NCBI GenBank assembly: GCA_030747485.1 | Contig: JASLKP010000016.1 | Location: 1-35,102 of the forward strand | Reading direction: 5' to 3' | Source: Candidatus Thalassarchaeaceae archaeon | Lineage (GTDB): Archaea; Thermoplasmatota; Poseidoniia; Poseidoniales; Thalassarchaeaceae | DNA length: 35,102 bases | Shown here: piece after piece, positions 7,714 to 16,953 of the stretch | Layout of the letters: every line of letters starts with the position of its first letter | Position numbering within the stretch: position 1 is the stretch's first letter | The notes under the pieces: generated by a model | What the model saw: only the letters and a program-made list of their open reading frames with translations | Database searches by the model: none | What the model was told of the DNA's origin: nothing | Translations under genes and position numbers: made by a program

Positions 7714-8273
7714 GCCTCCAACAACATTCGATGATAGCGAGTATCGCCACTCAATTCAGGATGGAACGTTAGTGAGATCCGATTTCCTCTACGAATGCCA
7801 ACAGGTTCTCCTTGGTGCGAACATATGACTTCATCCTTGGTTGATATGAATCGGGGTGCTCGAATGAAAATACCCGGGAATCCGCAATCAAGTTCGGTTT
7901 GAAATGAATCAACTTGTCGACCATAGGCGTTGCGATCGATTTCAGCATCGATTAGAGGCACACCTCCGTCTTGCGGGTCACTGAGTAGAATGGCTCCAGC
8001 ACAAGTAGCTAACACAGGGCGTGCCTCATCTACTCTGATCCAATCAAATATGGCAGGAAGTAGATTGCTGGCCTCATCATTGCCACGTAATCGCATCACT
8101 GTACTCTCTCCACCAGGTAACATGAGCGCATCAATTGTACGAATGTCGAGGTCGTGTCGTGTTCGGAGTTCGACGATTTCGACATCGATATCCAATTCGG
8201 TTGCGGCTGCATTTAGTGCATCCATATGCGCGTGGCGAGCACCCTGTAGCATCGCGATGCCGACGACGACCAT
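7704..8273 (-). CDS. pdxT: pyridoxal 5'-phosphate synthase glutaminase subunit PdxT
   Basis: 189 residues, normal PdxT length. It shows the start GIAMLQGARHAH, the LPGGEST oxyanion-strand motif (residues 52-58), the nucleophile Cys91 in LATCAGA, RNAYGRQ, FIRAP, and the catalytic His-Pro-Glu in TFHPEL (about residue 172). PdxT hydrolyses glutamine and channels ammonia to PdxS to make PLP. PdxS is not in this window. The start at 8273 is ATG. Upstream is serC, 51 bases away. Confidence 0.92.
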   Translation of the reverse strand: MVVVGIAMLQGARHAHMDALNAAATELDIDVEIVELRTRHDLDIRTIDALMLPGGESTVMRLRGNDEASNLLPAIFDWIRVDEARPVLATCAGAILLSDPQDGGVPLIDAEIDRNAYGRQVDSFQTELDCGFPGIFIRAPRFISTKDEVICSHQGEPVGIRRGNRISLTFHPELSGDTRYHRMLLEACQ

Positions 8274-8324
8274 CGTCTCGCCGAATCGCCCTTCCGCTTT
8301 CAGACCTGCCCTTATTCTGGCGCA

Positions 8325-9416
8325 CTATGTGTGTCGTACTCTGAATTCTTGCATGAAGGCTACCAATGCTTCCACACTTTCGATTGGGCATCCATTGTAC
8401 ATACTCGCTCTAATTCCGCCGACGCTACGATGCCCTTTGAGTCCACCTAATCCTGCGTTTTCGGCTTCGTGAAGGAATACGCTTTCCAATTCTTTGTTGT
8501 GAAGTCTCCATGTGATATTCATCACTGAACGAGAATCCTTGGAAGCATGGGGTTTCCAGAATTCACTTGAATCCAATTCATCGTACAACAATGAGGCTTT
8601 GGCTTGATTTCGCTCAATCGATCCAGCCAGTCCACCATTGTCTTCTAGCCATTTGAATACACAATCCAATACGAAGATTCCGAAGGTGTTTGGTGTGTTG
8701 AATAATGAACCCTTTGAAGCATGTACATTGTAATCTAGCATCGTAGGTAAGTCATTACCTACTCTGGACAATGCCCACGGAGATAGGATGACCAAAGTAA
8801 CTCCACTTGGACCAAGATTTTTCTGTGCCCCTGCATAGATCAAATCGTGGGCACTCACATCCAATGGTACACCAGCAATGTCTGAACTTGCATCGAGTAC
8901 TCTTGGTTTCCCTCCACTGTCAGGATGGCGTTGATATTGTGTTCCGTACAGTGTATTGTTGGAGGTATAGTGGAGATATACAGCACCATCTCTAATCGTA
9001 TATTCGCCTTGTTGGGGAACGGCTTTGAATCCGTTCGAAAAATCATCCCATCTTGATTGAGCATCGCCCACTCTCTGAGCTTCTTTGAGGGCCTTTTGTG
9101 ACCAACCGCCTGTGATGAGATAATCAGCCTGTTCTCCGGGCTTCAGTAGATTCAGTGCACTCATGTAGAATTGGAGAGATGCTCCTCCTTGTAGGAACAA
9201 TACAGTATAATCCTCAGGGATTGTTAACAATCGACGAACACGTTCCATTGCACTATCCACAACACGTTGGAATGTCTCACTCCTGTGGCTAATCTCGCAT
9301 AATCCAATACCTGATTCCATGAGGTTAGGGAGTGCGCTAGCAACCTCTTCAACAACTGATTGCGGTAAAACCGCCGGCCCAGCGCCAAAGTTGTGGATGC
9401 GACTTGTTCGGGTCAC
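8325..9416 (-). CDS. serC: phosphoserine aminotransferase
   Basis: About 363 residues, the usual SerC length. The N-terminal HNFGAGPAVLP matches the family start; LFLQGGAS and HYTSNNTLYGTQ are substrate and PLP-phosphate contacts; the PLP lysine is in YAGAQKNLGPSG; and the C terminus has GLKGHRSVGGIRASMYN. It transfers an amino group from glutamate to 3-phosphohydroxypyruvate in serine synthesis. No ATG fits. GTG at 9416 gives MTRTSRIHNFG, and GTG at 9422 is equally possible. Sequence motifs are of the bacterial/E. coli type. Confidence 0.92.
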   Translation of the reverse strand: MTRTSRIHNFGAGPAVLPQSVVEEVASALPNLMESGIGLCEISHRSETFQRVVDSAMERVRRLLTIPEDYTVLFLQGGASLQFYMSALNLLKPGEQADYLITGGWSQKALKEAQRVGDAQSRWDDFSNGFKAVPQQGEYTIRDGAVYLHYTSNNTLYGTQYQRHPDSGGKPRVLDASSDIAGVPLDVSAHDLIYAGAQKNLGPSGVTLVILSPWALSRVGNDLPTMLDYNVHASKGSLFNTPNTFGIFVLDCVFKWLEDNGGLAGSIERNQAKASLLYDELDSSEFWKPHASKDSRSVMNITWRLHNKELESVFLHEAENAGLGGLKGHRSVGGIRASMYNGCPIESVEALVAFMQEFRVRHT

Positions 9417-9481
9417 ATACACTGGTTACCGCTTCGGTTTTTCATGGCTGTGGCAACGAATCGTCTGTTAATCTTGGAAAT

Positions 9482-9997
9482 TCAAATTTCTGGAGATTTT
9501 ACAGGACTTGCACAAATGACATGACAACAGGGTTCCAAGAATTCTAATGGAACGAGGTGACCTCTAGCATACATTCGTTTTTCGTAGTCATCTAAATTTC
9601 GCCTCGAAACGTGATCATCCAAGTCGCCGCGTTTTTTCTTCAGCATCTTCACGATATTTTTCACATCGGCTACATACACATCATGTTCATTCACAACAAC
9701 CCAATAGTCGGCCTTCTTTCGTGCAATCCCAAATCCTGACGCCTTCCAGGGGCTTTCTCGATTTTCTCTGCATTCGACTTCTAAGTAGTGATTTCCAGTG
9801 TCCATCGAGGCCCAATCAAAGCGCAACGCAATCATCGCTCCATCTGGCGCCTTACATGTTAGGCCATTTCCGCGCTCTTTTGGAGATAGCAGAGTCCACC
9901 CAAAATGGCTGGCGATGTCGCGCTCGTAATCAGCCAGTTCACTCATCTCATCACCGATTGGCGAATGTGGGATTATGTTTTGATAAATCCGGTACAT
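9482..9997 (-). CDS. possible PD-(D/E)XK nuclease-like protein
   Basis: 171 residues from ATG 9997, which has GGAG a few bases upstream; a TTG lies one codon earlier. A central stretch resembles small restriction-fold proteins: an acidic residue in FDWASMDTGN, then YLEVECRE, then SGFGIARKKADYWVVV, matching the pattern 'T-G-N-x-x-x-E ... S-G-I-x-x-x-x-A-D-Y' seen in many phage-borne hypothetical proteins. The remaining C terminus is basic (MLKKKRG) and then hydrophobic. Nuclease activity is inference only. It diverges from deoC with a 43-base gap. Confidence 0.5.
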   Translation of the reverse strand: MYRIYQNIIPHSPIGDEMSELADYERDIASHFGWTLLSPKERGNGLTCKAPDGAMIALRFDWASMDTGNHYLEVECRENRESPWKASGFGIARKKADYWVVVNEHDVYVADVKNIVKMLKKKRGDLDDHVSRRNLDDYEKRMYARGHLVPLEFLEPCCHVICASPVKSPEI

Positions 9998-10040
9998 CAA
10001 TCTCCAAAGGAACTATTTCGGATAGGCATAACCACTTGAT

Positions 10041-10724
10041 GTGACCCACAAATTGTCTGCCTTGTGTGATTTCACGATGCTCGATGCCGATGGTGACCTT
10101 GAAACATTCCTATCTGAGGCATCCGTCCACGATTTTGCCGCCATCTGCGTTTTACCGAAACATGTCGTTGCATCTAGAGCGAATTATGTTGGTACCATTG
10201 CTTGTGCCGCCGGTGGTTTTCCCAATGGTAATGGGCCATTACATGAGAGAATTGCAGAGGTCAAACAAGCCATTGTTGATGGGGCTGACGAAATTGACGT
10301 CGTACTCGATTTTGATGCATTAATGGAAGGTGACCGTGATAAGGTGGCCACCGACCTTGCTCAAATCCGTCATGCTTGTGGCGATCATATCCTCAAGGTG
10401 ATACTGGAAACACCTGAATTGGATTTGGCATACGTAGAATTCGGTGCTCGCCTCGCTTTGGAGTTTGGTGCAGATTTCATCAAGACCTGTACGGGTCGAC
10501 GAGGTGGCTGCACGCCAATGGATGCTAGGATTCTATCTGAATTGTTGGCGGAGTGGAGCCACGAGAATGCAGGCAAGGTCCGGGGCCTCAAATTGTCAGG
10601 TGGAATTAGAGAGCCTGGACAGGCCGAAGGTTACCTTGACATTGTTCGAACTGCTTTGGGTGACGGATTTGTTCACCCGGCCACATTCAGATTTGGAACA
10701 TCATCAATTCTGATTGAGAATTGA
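10041..10724 (+). CDS. deoC: deoxyribose-phosphate aldolase
   Basis: 227 residues, class I aldolase DeoC. Key residues: the Asp in ADEIDVVLDF (E. coli Asp102), the Schiff-base Lys in FIKTCTGR (E. coli Lys167) and the second Lys in LKLSGGIRE (E. coli Lys201). The C-terminal FRFGTSS binds phosphate. The enzyme splits 2-deoxyribose 5-phosphate to acetaldehyde and glyceraldehyde 3-phosphate, recovering carbon from deoxynucleosides. The start is GTG at 10041 with no ribosome-binding site; an AT-rich box about 27 bases upstream suggests leaderless translation. Confidence 0.93.
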   Translation: MTHKLSALCDFTMLDADGDLETFLSEASVHDFAAICVLPKHVVASRANYVGTIACAAGGFPNGNGPLHERIAEVKQAIVDGADEIDVVLDFDALMEGDRDKVATDLAQIRHACGDHILKVILETPELDLAYVEFGARLALEFGADFIKTCTGRRGGCTPMDARILSELLAEWSHENAGKVRGLKLSGGIREPGQAEGYLDIVRTALGDGFVHPATFRFGTSSILIEN

Positions 10725-10784
10725 CCTGTTCATCCGTGCATGAGTTTGAAGTGCATTCTCCACACCCGACGTATTGGTGAGGGC

Positions 10785-12392
10785 ATGGATGAAGACACTG
10801 AGGAAGGCATGTTCACCGCAGTGGGTGACATCGAAGATCCTGATTTAGTGAAAACCATCGTCCAAGAAGAGGCACCCGCCACTATTGCTGATGAATGGAC
10901 TCCCTCTCTCAGATATCGCATTCAACAGAAGACTGGATGCGACGTTGGTATTTTTACAGAACGAGAAACATGGAAGGCATTCGCCATATCTGTCGTGATG
11001 TTTTCTTGCATTGCTTGGGCCGGGCTTTCCGTGTTTGGATTATCTACGGCATTGATGAATGAGGCGGGAGAACCTGAACAAACGCCTGAAATCCAATTTG
11101 AAACACTCAATCGAACAGGTATTGAATCAAATGTAACCAATGAAACAGGTTGGTTCAGTCTCAATGACCATCTTGGAAAGGTGGTCATCTTTGACATGAT
11201 GGCGCGTGATTGTAGCAACTGTCACTACGTTCAGGAACATTTGGAAGATCACCTTGAGCAATGGCAAGAGTTAGCAAATACCTCGGGCCGAGACCTCGTC
11301 GTCGTCGGTTATGGCTCATACTATTACGAGACGATATCATATCTCAACAGCACTGGCGAGGCTTACCATGTCCCTGCATATCCAACTGGAATCGGCCATG
11401 ATCAGGCTGCAATTATCAACGTCACCTCGGGAGAACGAGCAGACCCTGTTCGTCTATTCACACCCCAGGGTACGGGTCAAATTCCTGTTGTAATGGTCAT
11501 TGACCATGAAGGGTGGATTGTTGCCAAGGAGAGTACTGGGACTCCGACGGATGGTTGGAAGTCATTTGATTCGGCAGTAGAAGTCGCCATTACTGGTCCA
11601 CAGGAATCCATTGAAGAACTCAGAGTGTACGGGCTTGCAGATGAAGACACCAGTATGTTGGGCATTATTTTCCTCGGCCTCATGCTTTCGATTCTGGTAT
11701 ATTTTTCACCGTGCGCATTCCCTGTATTGCCCGGATTCATCTCATACTACCTCTCACTGGGTGCCAGGGAGGATGAACTGATTGAAGCCGGCAAACTACA
11801 AGGGAAAATGCCGAACTCACTTGTCATTGGATCACTTTCTGGACTTGGAATGTGGACTTTCTTCCTCGGTATTGGATTGGTCGCATTGGCGATGGGTAAG
11901 GCGTTCACAAGCAGTGGATTGGTCCATTATCTCGCTCTAGGAATCGCCATCCTGCTTTTTGTTCTGGGGTCATTTATGTTGATGGGTGGCACAGCTCATC
12001 TAATGGGATTCATCCAGAAGTGGATTGACAAATGGTCAACCACTGAGGCTGATGAGAAGTTCACTCCACGGAGAAATATGTATCTGTACGGAATTGGTTA
12101 TGCCGCAGCATCAGTTGATTGTACGGCAGCAGCAGTCTTACCTTTCGTAGTCTATCTCTCTACCATTGGTACAGGAGCAGTGACCTATGGTCTTGGTGCG
12201 TTAATGGTTGGTTTACTGATTCTCATGATTCTCGTAACAGGAATCGTAGGACTTGGTCGCCAAGTTGCCATTGATTTCCTTCGTCGTGCGACAGGCACCA
12301 TCAAATTGGTAGGGTCTTGGATGATGATGTTTGCAGGTCTGATGCTGACCATTTATCTGACACAGCCAGATTTGATGACTAAAATTCTGTGA
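10785..12392 (+). CDS. membrane thioredoxin-CcdA fusion (DsbD-like disulfide reductase)
   Basis: 535 residues from ATG 10785, preceded by GGTGAGGG; an ATG at 10740 would add 15 residues but has no ribosome site. The order is an acidic cytoplasmic N terminus, a membrane helix (about 63-88), an outer thioredoxin-like domain (about 110-275) with the redox motif Cys-Ser-Asn-Cys at about 142, then a six-helix CcdA/DsbD channel domain from about 288. The channel's two membrane cysteines are in SPCAFPVLP and VDCTAAAVLP. It should carry electrons from cytoplasmic thioredoxin across the membrane. Bacterial DsbD has its thioredoxin domain at the C terminus, so the order here differs. Confidence 0.85.
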   Translation: MDEDTEEGMFTAVGDIEDPDLVKTIVQEEAPATIADEWTPSLRYRIQQKTGCDVGIFTERETWKAFAISVVMFSCIAWAGLSVFGLSTALMNEAGEPEQTPEIQFETLNRTGIESNVTNETGWFSLNDHLGKVVIFDMMARDCSNCHYVQEHLEDHLEQWQELANTSGRDLVVVGYGSYYYETISYLNSTGEAYHVPAYPTGIGHDQAAIINVTSGERADPVRLFTPQGTGQIPVVMVIDHEGWIVAKESTGTPTDGWKSFDSAVEVAITGPQESIEELRVYGLADEDTSMLGIIFLGLMLSILVYFSPCAFPVLPGFISYYLSLGAREDELIEAGKLQGKMPNSLVIGSLSGLGMWTFFLGIGLVALAMGKAFTSSGLVHYLALGIAILLFVLGSFMLMGGTAHLMGFIQKWIDKWSTTEADEKFTPRRNMYLYGIGYAAASVDCTAAAVLPFVVYLSTIGTGAVTYGLGALMVGLLILMILVTGIVGLGRQVAIDFLRRATGTIKLVGSWMMMFAGLMLTIYLTQPDLMTKIL

Positions 12393-12444
12393 TGATATTT
12401 GTCGAATTCGCCTCATTAAATCTGAATAAACCAATCCGATTCTC

Positions 12445-12451
12445 TGATAAA
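12445..12451 (+). promoter_or_regulatory. possible TATA box for a leaderless phosphate-transporter transcript
   Basis: TGATAAA lies 26-32 bases before the ATG at 12477, and there is no Shine-Dalgarno sequence between. That spacing places the transcript start at or near the start codon, as in archaeal leaderless messages. Confidence 0.35.
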
Positions 12452-12476
12452 CTGTCGCCTACCGCCATCGAACCGA

Positions 12477-14570
12477 ATGATTGACCTCATTCTAATTCTT
12501 GCGATTCTCATTGCCGCTTACATGGCGTGGAATATTGGTGCAAATGACGTTGCCAATGCGATGGGTACGAGCGTAGGCTCTGGTGCCCTTACTTTACGCC
12601 GTGCAATCATTGTTGCTGCTGTGTTTGAATTTCTCGGGGCGGTTCTCTTTGGTAGTCACGTGACGGACACAATTCGCAAAGGTGTTCTCGATTTTGGTGA
12701 CGATGAAACACTCGCAGAATATTCTCAGGAATTGATGTATGGGTTCATGGCCGCCCTTCTTGCAGCCGCCATCTGGTTGACCATTGCCACAAAGTGGGGA
12801 TTGCCAGTCTCAACGACACATTCCATTGTTGGTGGTGTTATCGGCATGGGTCTTTTTATTCGCCCGAGCGCAGTGAATTGGGACAAAGTTCTCGAAATTG
12901 TCCTATCTTGGATTGCCTCACCTCTTCTTGGTGCCATTCTTGCCTTCCTTTCCTTTTGGGTGATCAAGAAGGTGATTATGGAGCACGACAATCCAGTTGA
13001 ACGAACACGAATAATGGCACCACTTCTGGCATTGCCCACCTTCTTCGTTCTCGGCCTGGCTCTACAATTCAAAGCACTCAAGGGGTTCTACAGCAATCTC
13101 GATTCGGCAGGATATATCAGTAAAGAAAATTGGCTTCCTGCTAAGGAAGGGACATCGTTCAATCCGATGGTTGAAGGTGCATGGATTCCAGCAAACTCAC
13201 TTCTAGTCGCACTGGGAATTGGTATTATTTCAAGCGTGTTGATGTATATTTTCCTGCGCAAATATCAGTTCAAAGAAGAAGGATATGCTGGAGTTGAGCG
13301 TGTCTTCGTTTGGCTACAAATTATCACTGCATGTTACGTTGCCTTCGCTCATGGTGCCAACGATGTGGCCAACGCCATTGGTCCTATGGCTGCAATTTAC
13401 CAAATCGCGGTCGATGGTACTCTGGCTGCTAGCGCTGAGGTCCCAATAGGGCTCCTCCTACTCGGTGGTGCAGGCATCACTGTCGGTGTGGCTACATGGG
13501 GATACAAGGTCATGGACACGATTGGTAAGAAGATTACACACATCACGCCCTCTCGTGGATTTGCTGCGGAATTCGGGGCAGCCACAACAGTACTCATTTT
13601 CTCCATGCCCTTCCTCGCTGTCCCTATCTCGACAACGCACACACTGGTTGGTGCTGTGGTCGGTGTAGGTCTAGCCGGCGGTGCATCGGCAGTTGATTTT
13701 CGAGTATTTGCAAAGATCGCCGCTTCGTGGGTGGCTAGTTTACCGGTCGCAGGTGTAGGAGCAGTCGTCTTCTGTTTCCTCTTTGCAATGAATCCGACCA
13801 ACGTCCTCATCGTATCCGTCATTTCTGTGGGCATGGTCATTTATGTGATGACCAGAGATGAGATTGAGGTTGAAGATACATCCGTTCCAATCGTCGTCTC
13901 AGAGATGCCAATGGGTGATTCAACTCTTGGTGCACGCACTGTCTTCCAGGTATTCCATGAACATGCAATCGCCGTTGAAACCACTGTCAATCATATGTTA
14001 CAAGCGGTCAATGATGCTGTATCTGGCAATGATCCTACTTTATCCATCAAATCCACTCAAGAGGCCGAATTGGCTGCTGATGATATCAAGGCAGAAATTC
14101 GAGATATGCTGGGTTCAGGTGTCCGTCTAGCTGTGAATAAGACGACCTTCTTGCATATGCTTGCACGACAAGATCGAATCGCGGACTATGCACAGAATGT
14201 CGCCGAACAACTTTCCTTCCGTCCCTTATACGAAAACGAGGAGGCACGCAGTCATTTGTTAGCGATGGCGGAGGTTGTATCCGAAACCGTTGCCAAGTAC
14301 GAGGACACTGTCGAAATCCTGCACGACTTTGCTCTCTCAGGGTTTGCCAAGAAGAAGGCAGGTCCTCTGCATCAATTCATTCGTGATGTCAATTTGCTTG
14401 AACATAGAGCAGATGAGGTTGAGGTTGTTGCCGCATCTCATGTATTCACAGAAGGCGACGACAGTCCCCTTGCAGCCATGCATATGTATCGGGTTCTACA
14501 GCGCCTAGACGATGTTGCAAATGCTTGTGAAAAGGCTGCAAATGCCTTCCTGCCATTAATCTATAATTGA
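12477..14570 (+). CDS. inorganic phosphate transporter (PiT family) fused to PhoU-like/DUF47 domain
   Basis: 697 residues. Residues 1 to about 465 are a PiT permease with the two inverted signatures: MAWNIGANDVANAMG near the N terminus and FAHGANDVANAIG in the second half, each followed by a Ser-Thr-Thr-His motif (VSTTHS; ISTTHT). From about residue 485 to the end is a helical DUF47/PhoU-like domain (VFQVFHEHAIAVE; RLDDVANACEKAANA). Normally these are two adjacent genes, a transporter and a cytosolic regulator; here they are one polypeptide. It probably takes up phosphate (or metal phosphate) by ion symport with a built-in sensor. The 3' end overlaps the convergent YHYH gene by 10 bases. Confidence 0.92.
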   Translation: MIDLILILAILIAAYMAWNIGANDVANAMGTSVGSGALTLRRAIIVAAVFEFLGAVLFGSHVTDTIRKGVLDFGDDETLAEYSQELMYGFMAALLAAAIWLTIATKWGLPVSTTHSIVGGVIGMGLFIRPSAVNWDKVLEIVLSWIASPLLGAILAFLSFWVIKKVIMEHDNPVERTRIMAPLLALPTFFVLGLALQFKALKGFYSNLDSAGYISKENWLPAKEGTSFNPMVEGAWIPANSLLVALGIGIISSVLMYIFLRKYQFKEEGYAGVERVFVWLQIITACYVAFAHGANDVANAIGPMAAIYQIAVDGTLAASAEVPIGLLLLGGAGITVGVATWGYKVMDTIGKKITHITPSRGFAAEFGAATTVLIFSMPFLAVPISTTHTLVGAVVGVGLAGGASAVDFRVFAKIAASWVASLPVAGVGAVVFCFLFAMNPTNVLIVSVISVGMVIYVMTRDEIEVEDTSVPIVVSEMPMGDSTLGARTVFQVFHEHAIAVETTVNHMLQAVNDAVSGNDPTLSIKSTQEAELAADDIKAEIRDMLGSGVRLAVNKTTFLHMLARQDRIADYAQNVAEQLSFRPLYENEEARSHLLAMAEVVSETVAKYEDTVEILHDFALSGFAKKKAGPLHQFIRDVNLLEHRADEVEVVAASHVFTEGDDSPLAAMHMYRVLQRLDDVANACEKAANAFLPLIYN

Positions 14571-16939
14571 TCAACATTCATCATTGATGATGGCATAATA
14601 CTCGATTTTTGCATTTTTGGAATTACCACAAGGAATGCAATCAGGATGAGACTGGTTTGTGCCAGTTCGATGACCATCTGAGACCATCCTGCTACAGTGA
14701 TTCCAGCTGCTGGTGGTTTCCAATCAATATTTTCAGGCATGAACGCGTATGATGTTCCTGATTGTCCAGGAGGTGGTCCACCACCACCTTGCCCACCTGA
14801 TGGTTGACTGTCCACATCAGCAATTCCATGGTAGCACAATAGGAAGTACGGAAAACCAATCATTGCAACATCATTGTTACTTTGATCTGTGACCAGAAGT
14901 GGTGAGCCTGATAATGGTGTACTGACATAGTGATAGATACCTTCTGGATATTCAGGAGTGGGGCCAAATCGACCATTACATTCATCTAAATCGCCTAGAC
15001 CTTCGAAATAGTTCCAATCATCAATTCCGTTGTAACCTTGATCTCCCGATGGATTGTCATTGGTCCTTTCAACGGCATATGATGAGGTGATAGCACGAAT
15101 ATTTCCGTCATCACCATATCCGTACATTCCATAGATAGGATATCCATCAAACGCCCAACCAATGATTGGACTGTGGTACTCGTCTTGTAATTTCTCAATT
15201 TCGTAGTCGCTCATGTCTTCTCCAGTTGCAGCATCCCAGAATTGACATTGAGCGTCATAGTGGTAGTGGAAATTTTTTCCAGCAGAATGGCTTGTACACC
15301 ATCCAAGGAAAATTGGTTGGCGGTCCTCATCAAAATAATCGAAGTGCAGTGCGACTGCATCTCCTCCTGGACCTTCTTCAGGTCCATACATTGGGACCCC
15401 ATTGACGGCAACTGCAACTGCTCCACGGTTAGGTGCACATTCCCATTCACCTTGAGCCGCTGGGCAATCGGTGGAACTGTGTCCACCACTTGTATCATTC
15501 ACAGGATTGAGAGTAATGTGCCATTCTAGGTCCACTTCATCTGCACAGCAACCCATGGTCGATAGGAAGTCGTGGTTTGGAATGCCATTTGCATCTACGA
15601 CCATTTCGCCATTTTGTGTTGCGACAGATACTTCGCACTGGAACCAAGGTCCAGAACCGCCACCTCCTGCTGAATTCGCGCCATTGTTGTTTCCAGAGTA
15701 ACCATTCTCTGAATTCCAATCCTTGACCCAGGGCCCTTGTCCATCTTGGCAGAGCCATGAATCTTGAGGTTCCCAAATAATCGCCGGGCATCCTGTTGAA
15801 TCGACCACGATGCCGGGAGCAGTGCCGGGACAAGCATCATCAGGATCGTTGACTCCATCGTTGTCATCATCATCATCACAACCATCAGGCAGATTGTCAT
15901 CATCACTGTCAGACAAGTCATCATATCCTGGGCACATGTCATCATCATCAGATATACCATCACCATCGGAATCAACCAAGGAATCACAACCATCGGGGAT
16001 TCCATCGCCATCGACGTCGATTGTATCGTCATGCCCGGGACACTGATCATCAGCATCTGAGACGCCATCCCCATCCTCATCTCTCTGACTATCGCTACAA
16101 CCATCGGAGTGTACTGGTTCACCAGGTGGAGTATCATCGCAGTCATCATCGTCATCTTCAAATCCATCCATGTCGGCATCAGGAGTTTCTTCGTATAATT
16201 CTGGAATCGTATACTGTACGACTGTACGCGTCATCGAAAATAGTCCGCAATCAGCAATAAGCTCACCTTGATGATTGGTCGCATTGTAATCTAGAGGGAT
16301 TGACCACTGGTCTACGATCAATTGGCTAGGGAGGATATCTTGTCCCATTGGCTGAAATGATATGGTACATGTTTCAGGGAAAGCATGCTCTACCTCTCCT
16401 ACAATGTTTGCTTGTGCACTATTTTCAGGTGGCGCAACAAATGTCATCGTGAGTTCTGCAGCGGCTTCATCTGGATACAACATTTCAGCATTTGCATATG
16501 ATTCGCCGGAATACAGCCCTTCTTCATCCGTGGCGTTCACAATCATCACCCATTCACTTGGTTCAGTAATGGGGGCAATTATTGACCACGTACCATCTGA
16601 ATTGACTGCGATATTCCACGGTCCCATTGAATTACTATCGTTGATCGGGTCGACCAATCTAATTTCTACAGCCACCGTATCAGGAGTCTCATCGGCAACC
16701 AAACCAGCAATCATGAATGAATCAACGCCGTAGGCGTAGACAGTGTCGGATACTGATACCATTGGTGCAATATTAGACGGTGCACTTGTCGTGTTGGTAT
16801 CATCTACAGGTTCTTGTGTTACAATTGCATCATCATTTGCTTCCATACCTGCAATGAAGCCCATCGCTCCACCGAACACAAGGATGCCTACCAACAACGC
16901 AGCCATTGCTGCGACCTTGCCATCTACCATGCGCTGCAT
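14561..16939 (-). CDS. surface protein with thrombospondin type-3 repeats and YHYH domain
   Basis: About 792 residues from ATG 16939 (ATG 16930 also possible). The frame is open to 17155, but that part overlaps the PAP2 gene. It has an N-terminal signal anchor (AALLVGILVFGGAMGF), beta-rich Ig-like regions, then about six Asp-rich calcium-binding type-3 repeats (about residues 253-380; DEDGDGVSDADDQCPG style). A YHYH domain follows (about 460-710), with FHYHYDAQCQFW, GWAFDGYPIYG and GIYHYVST. A Gly/Pro-rich linker and a C-terminal membrane helix (about 750-780) close it. The architecture indicates a cell-surface protein needing calcium. YHYH domain function is unknown; its His and Cys residues suggest metal binding. 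Confidence 0.85.
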   Translation of the reverse strand: MQRMVDGKVAAMAALLVGILVFGGAMGFIAGMEANDDAIVTQEPVDDTNTTSAPSNIAPMVSVSDTVYAYGVDSFMIAGLVADETPDTVAVEIRLVDPINDSNSMGPWNIAVNSDGTWSIIAPITEPSEWVMIVNATDEEGLYSGESYANAEMLYPDEAAAELTMTFVAPPENSAQANIVGEVEHAFPETCTISFQPMGQDILPSQLIVDQWSIPLDYNATNHQGELIADCGLFSMTRTVVQYTIPELYEETPDADMDGFEDDDDDCDDTPPGEPVHSDGCSDSQRDEDGDGVSDADDQCPGHDDTIDVDGDGIPDGCDSLVDSDGDGISDDDDMCPGYDDLSDSDDDNLPDGCDDDDDNDGVNDPDDACPGTAPGIVVDSTGCPAIIWEPQDSWLCQDGQGPWVKDWNSENGYSGNNNGANSAGGGGSGPWFQCEVSVATQNGEMVVDANGIPNHDFLSTMGCCADEVDLEWHITLNPVNDTSGGHSSTDCPAAQGEWECAPNRGAVAVAVNGVPMYGPEEGPGGDAVALHFDYFDEDRQPIFLGWCTSHSAGKNFHYHYDAQCQFWDAATGEDMSDYEIEKLQDEYHSPIIGWAFDGYPIYGMYGYGDDGNIRAITSSYAVERTNDNPSGDQGYNGIDDWNYFEGLGDLDECNGRFGPTPEYPEGIYHYVSTPLSGSPLLVTDQSNNDVAMIGFPYFLLCYHGIADVDSQPSGGQGGGGPPPGQSGTSYAFMPENIDWKPPAAGITVAGWSQMVIELAQTSLILIAFLVVIPKMQKSSIMPSSMMNVDQL

Positions 16940-16953
16940 TGAACTGCAATGCC

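Noticed and set aside
8743..8762. Perfect inverted repeat GTAGGTAA-GTCA-TTACCTAC
   Set aside because: It lies inside serC and is explained by codons; not at a gene junction.
13397..13840. Long leftward open frame in the phosphate transporter region
   Set aside because: Shadow of the real rightward gene; low-complexity composition and no ribosome site. Similar antisense frames at 2133-2699, 23789-24508 and 31185-31823 were rejected for the same reason.
15830..16180. Dense CATCAT/ATCATC repeats resembling a microsatellite or CRISPR-like repeat
   Set aside because: They are in frame and encode Asp-rich type-3 calcium repeats of the surface protein; spacing is irregular and no spacers exist.
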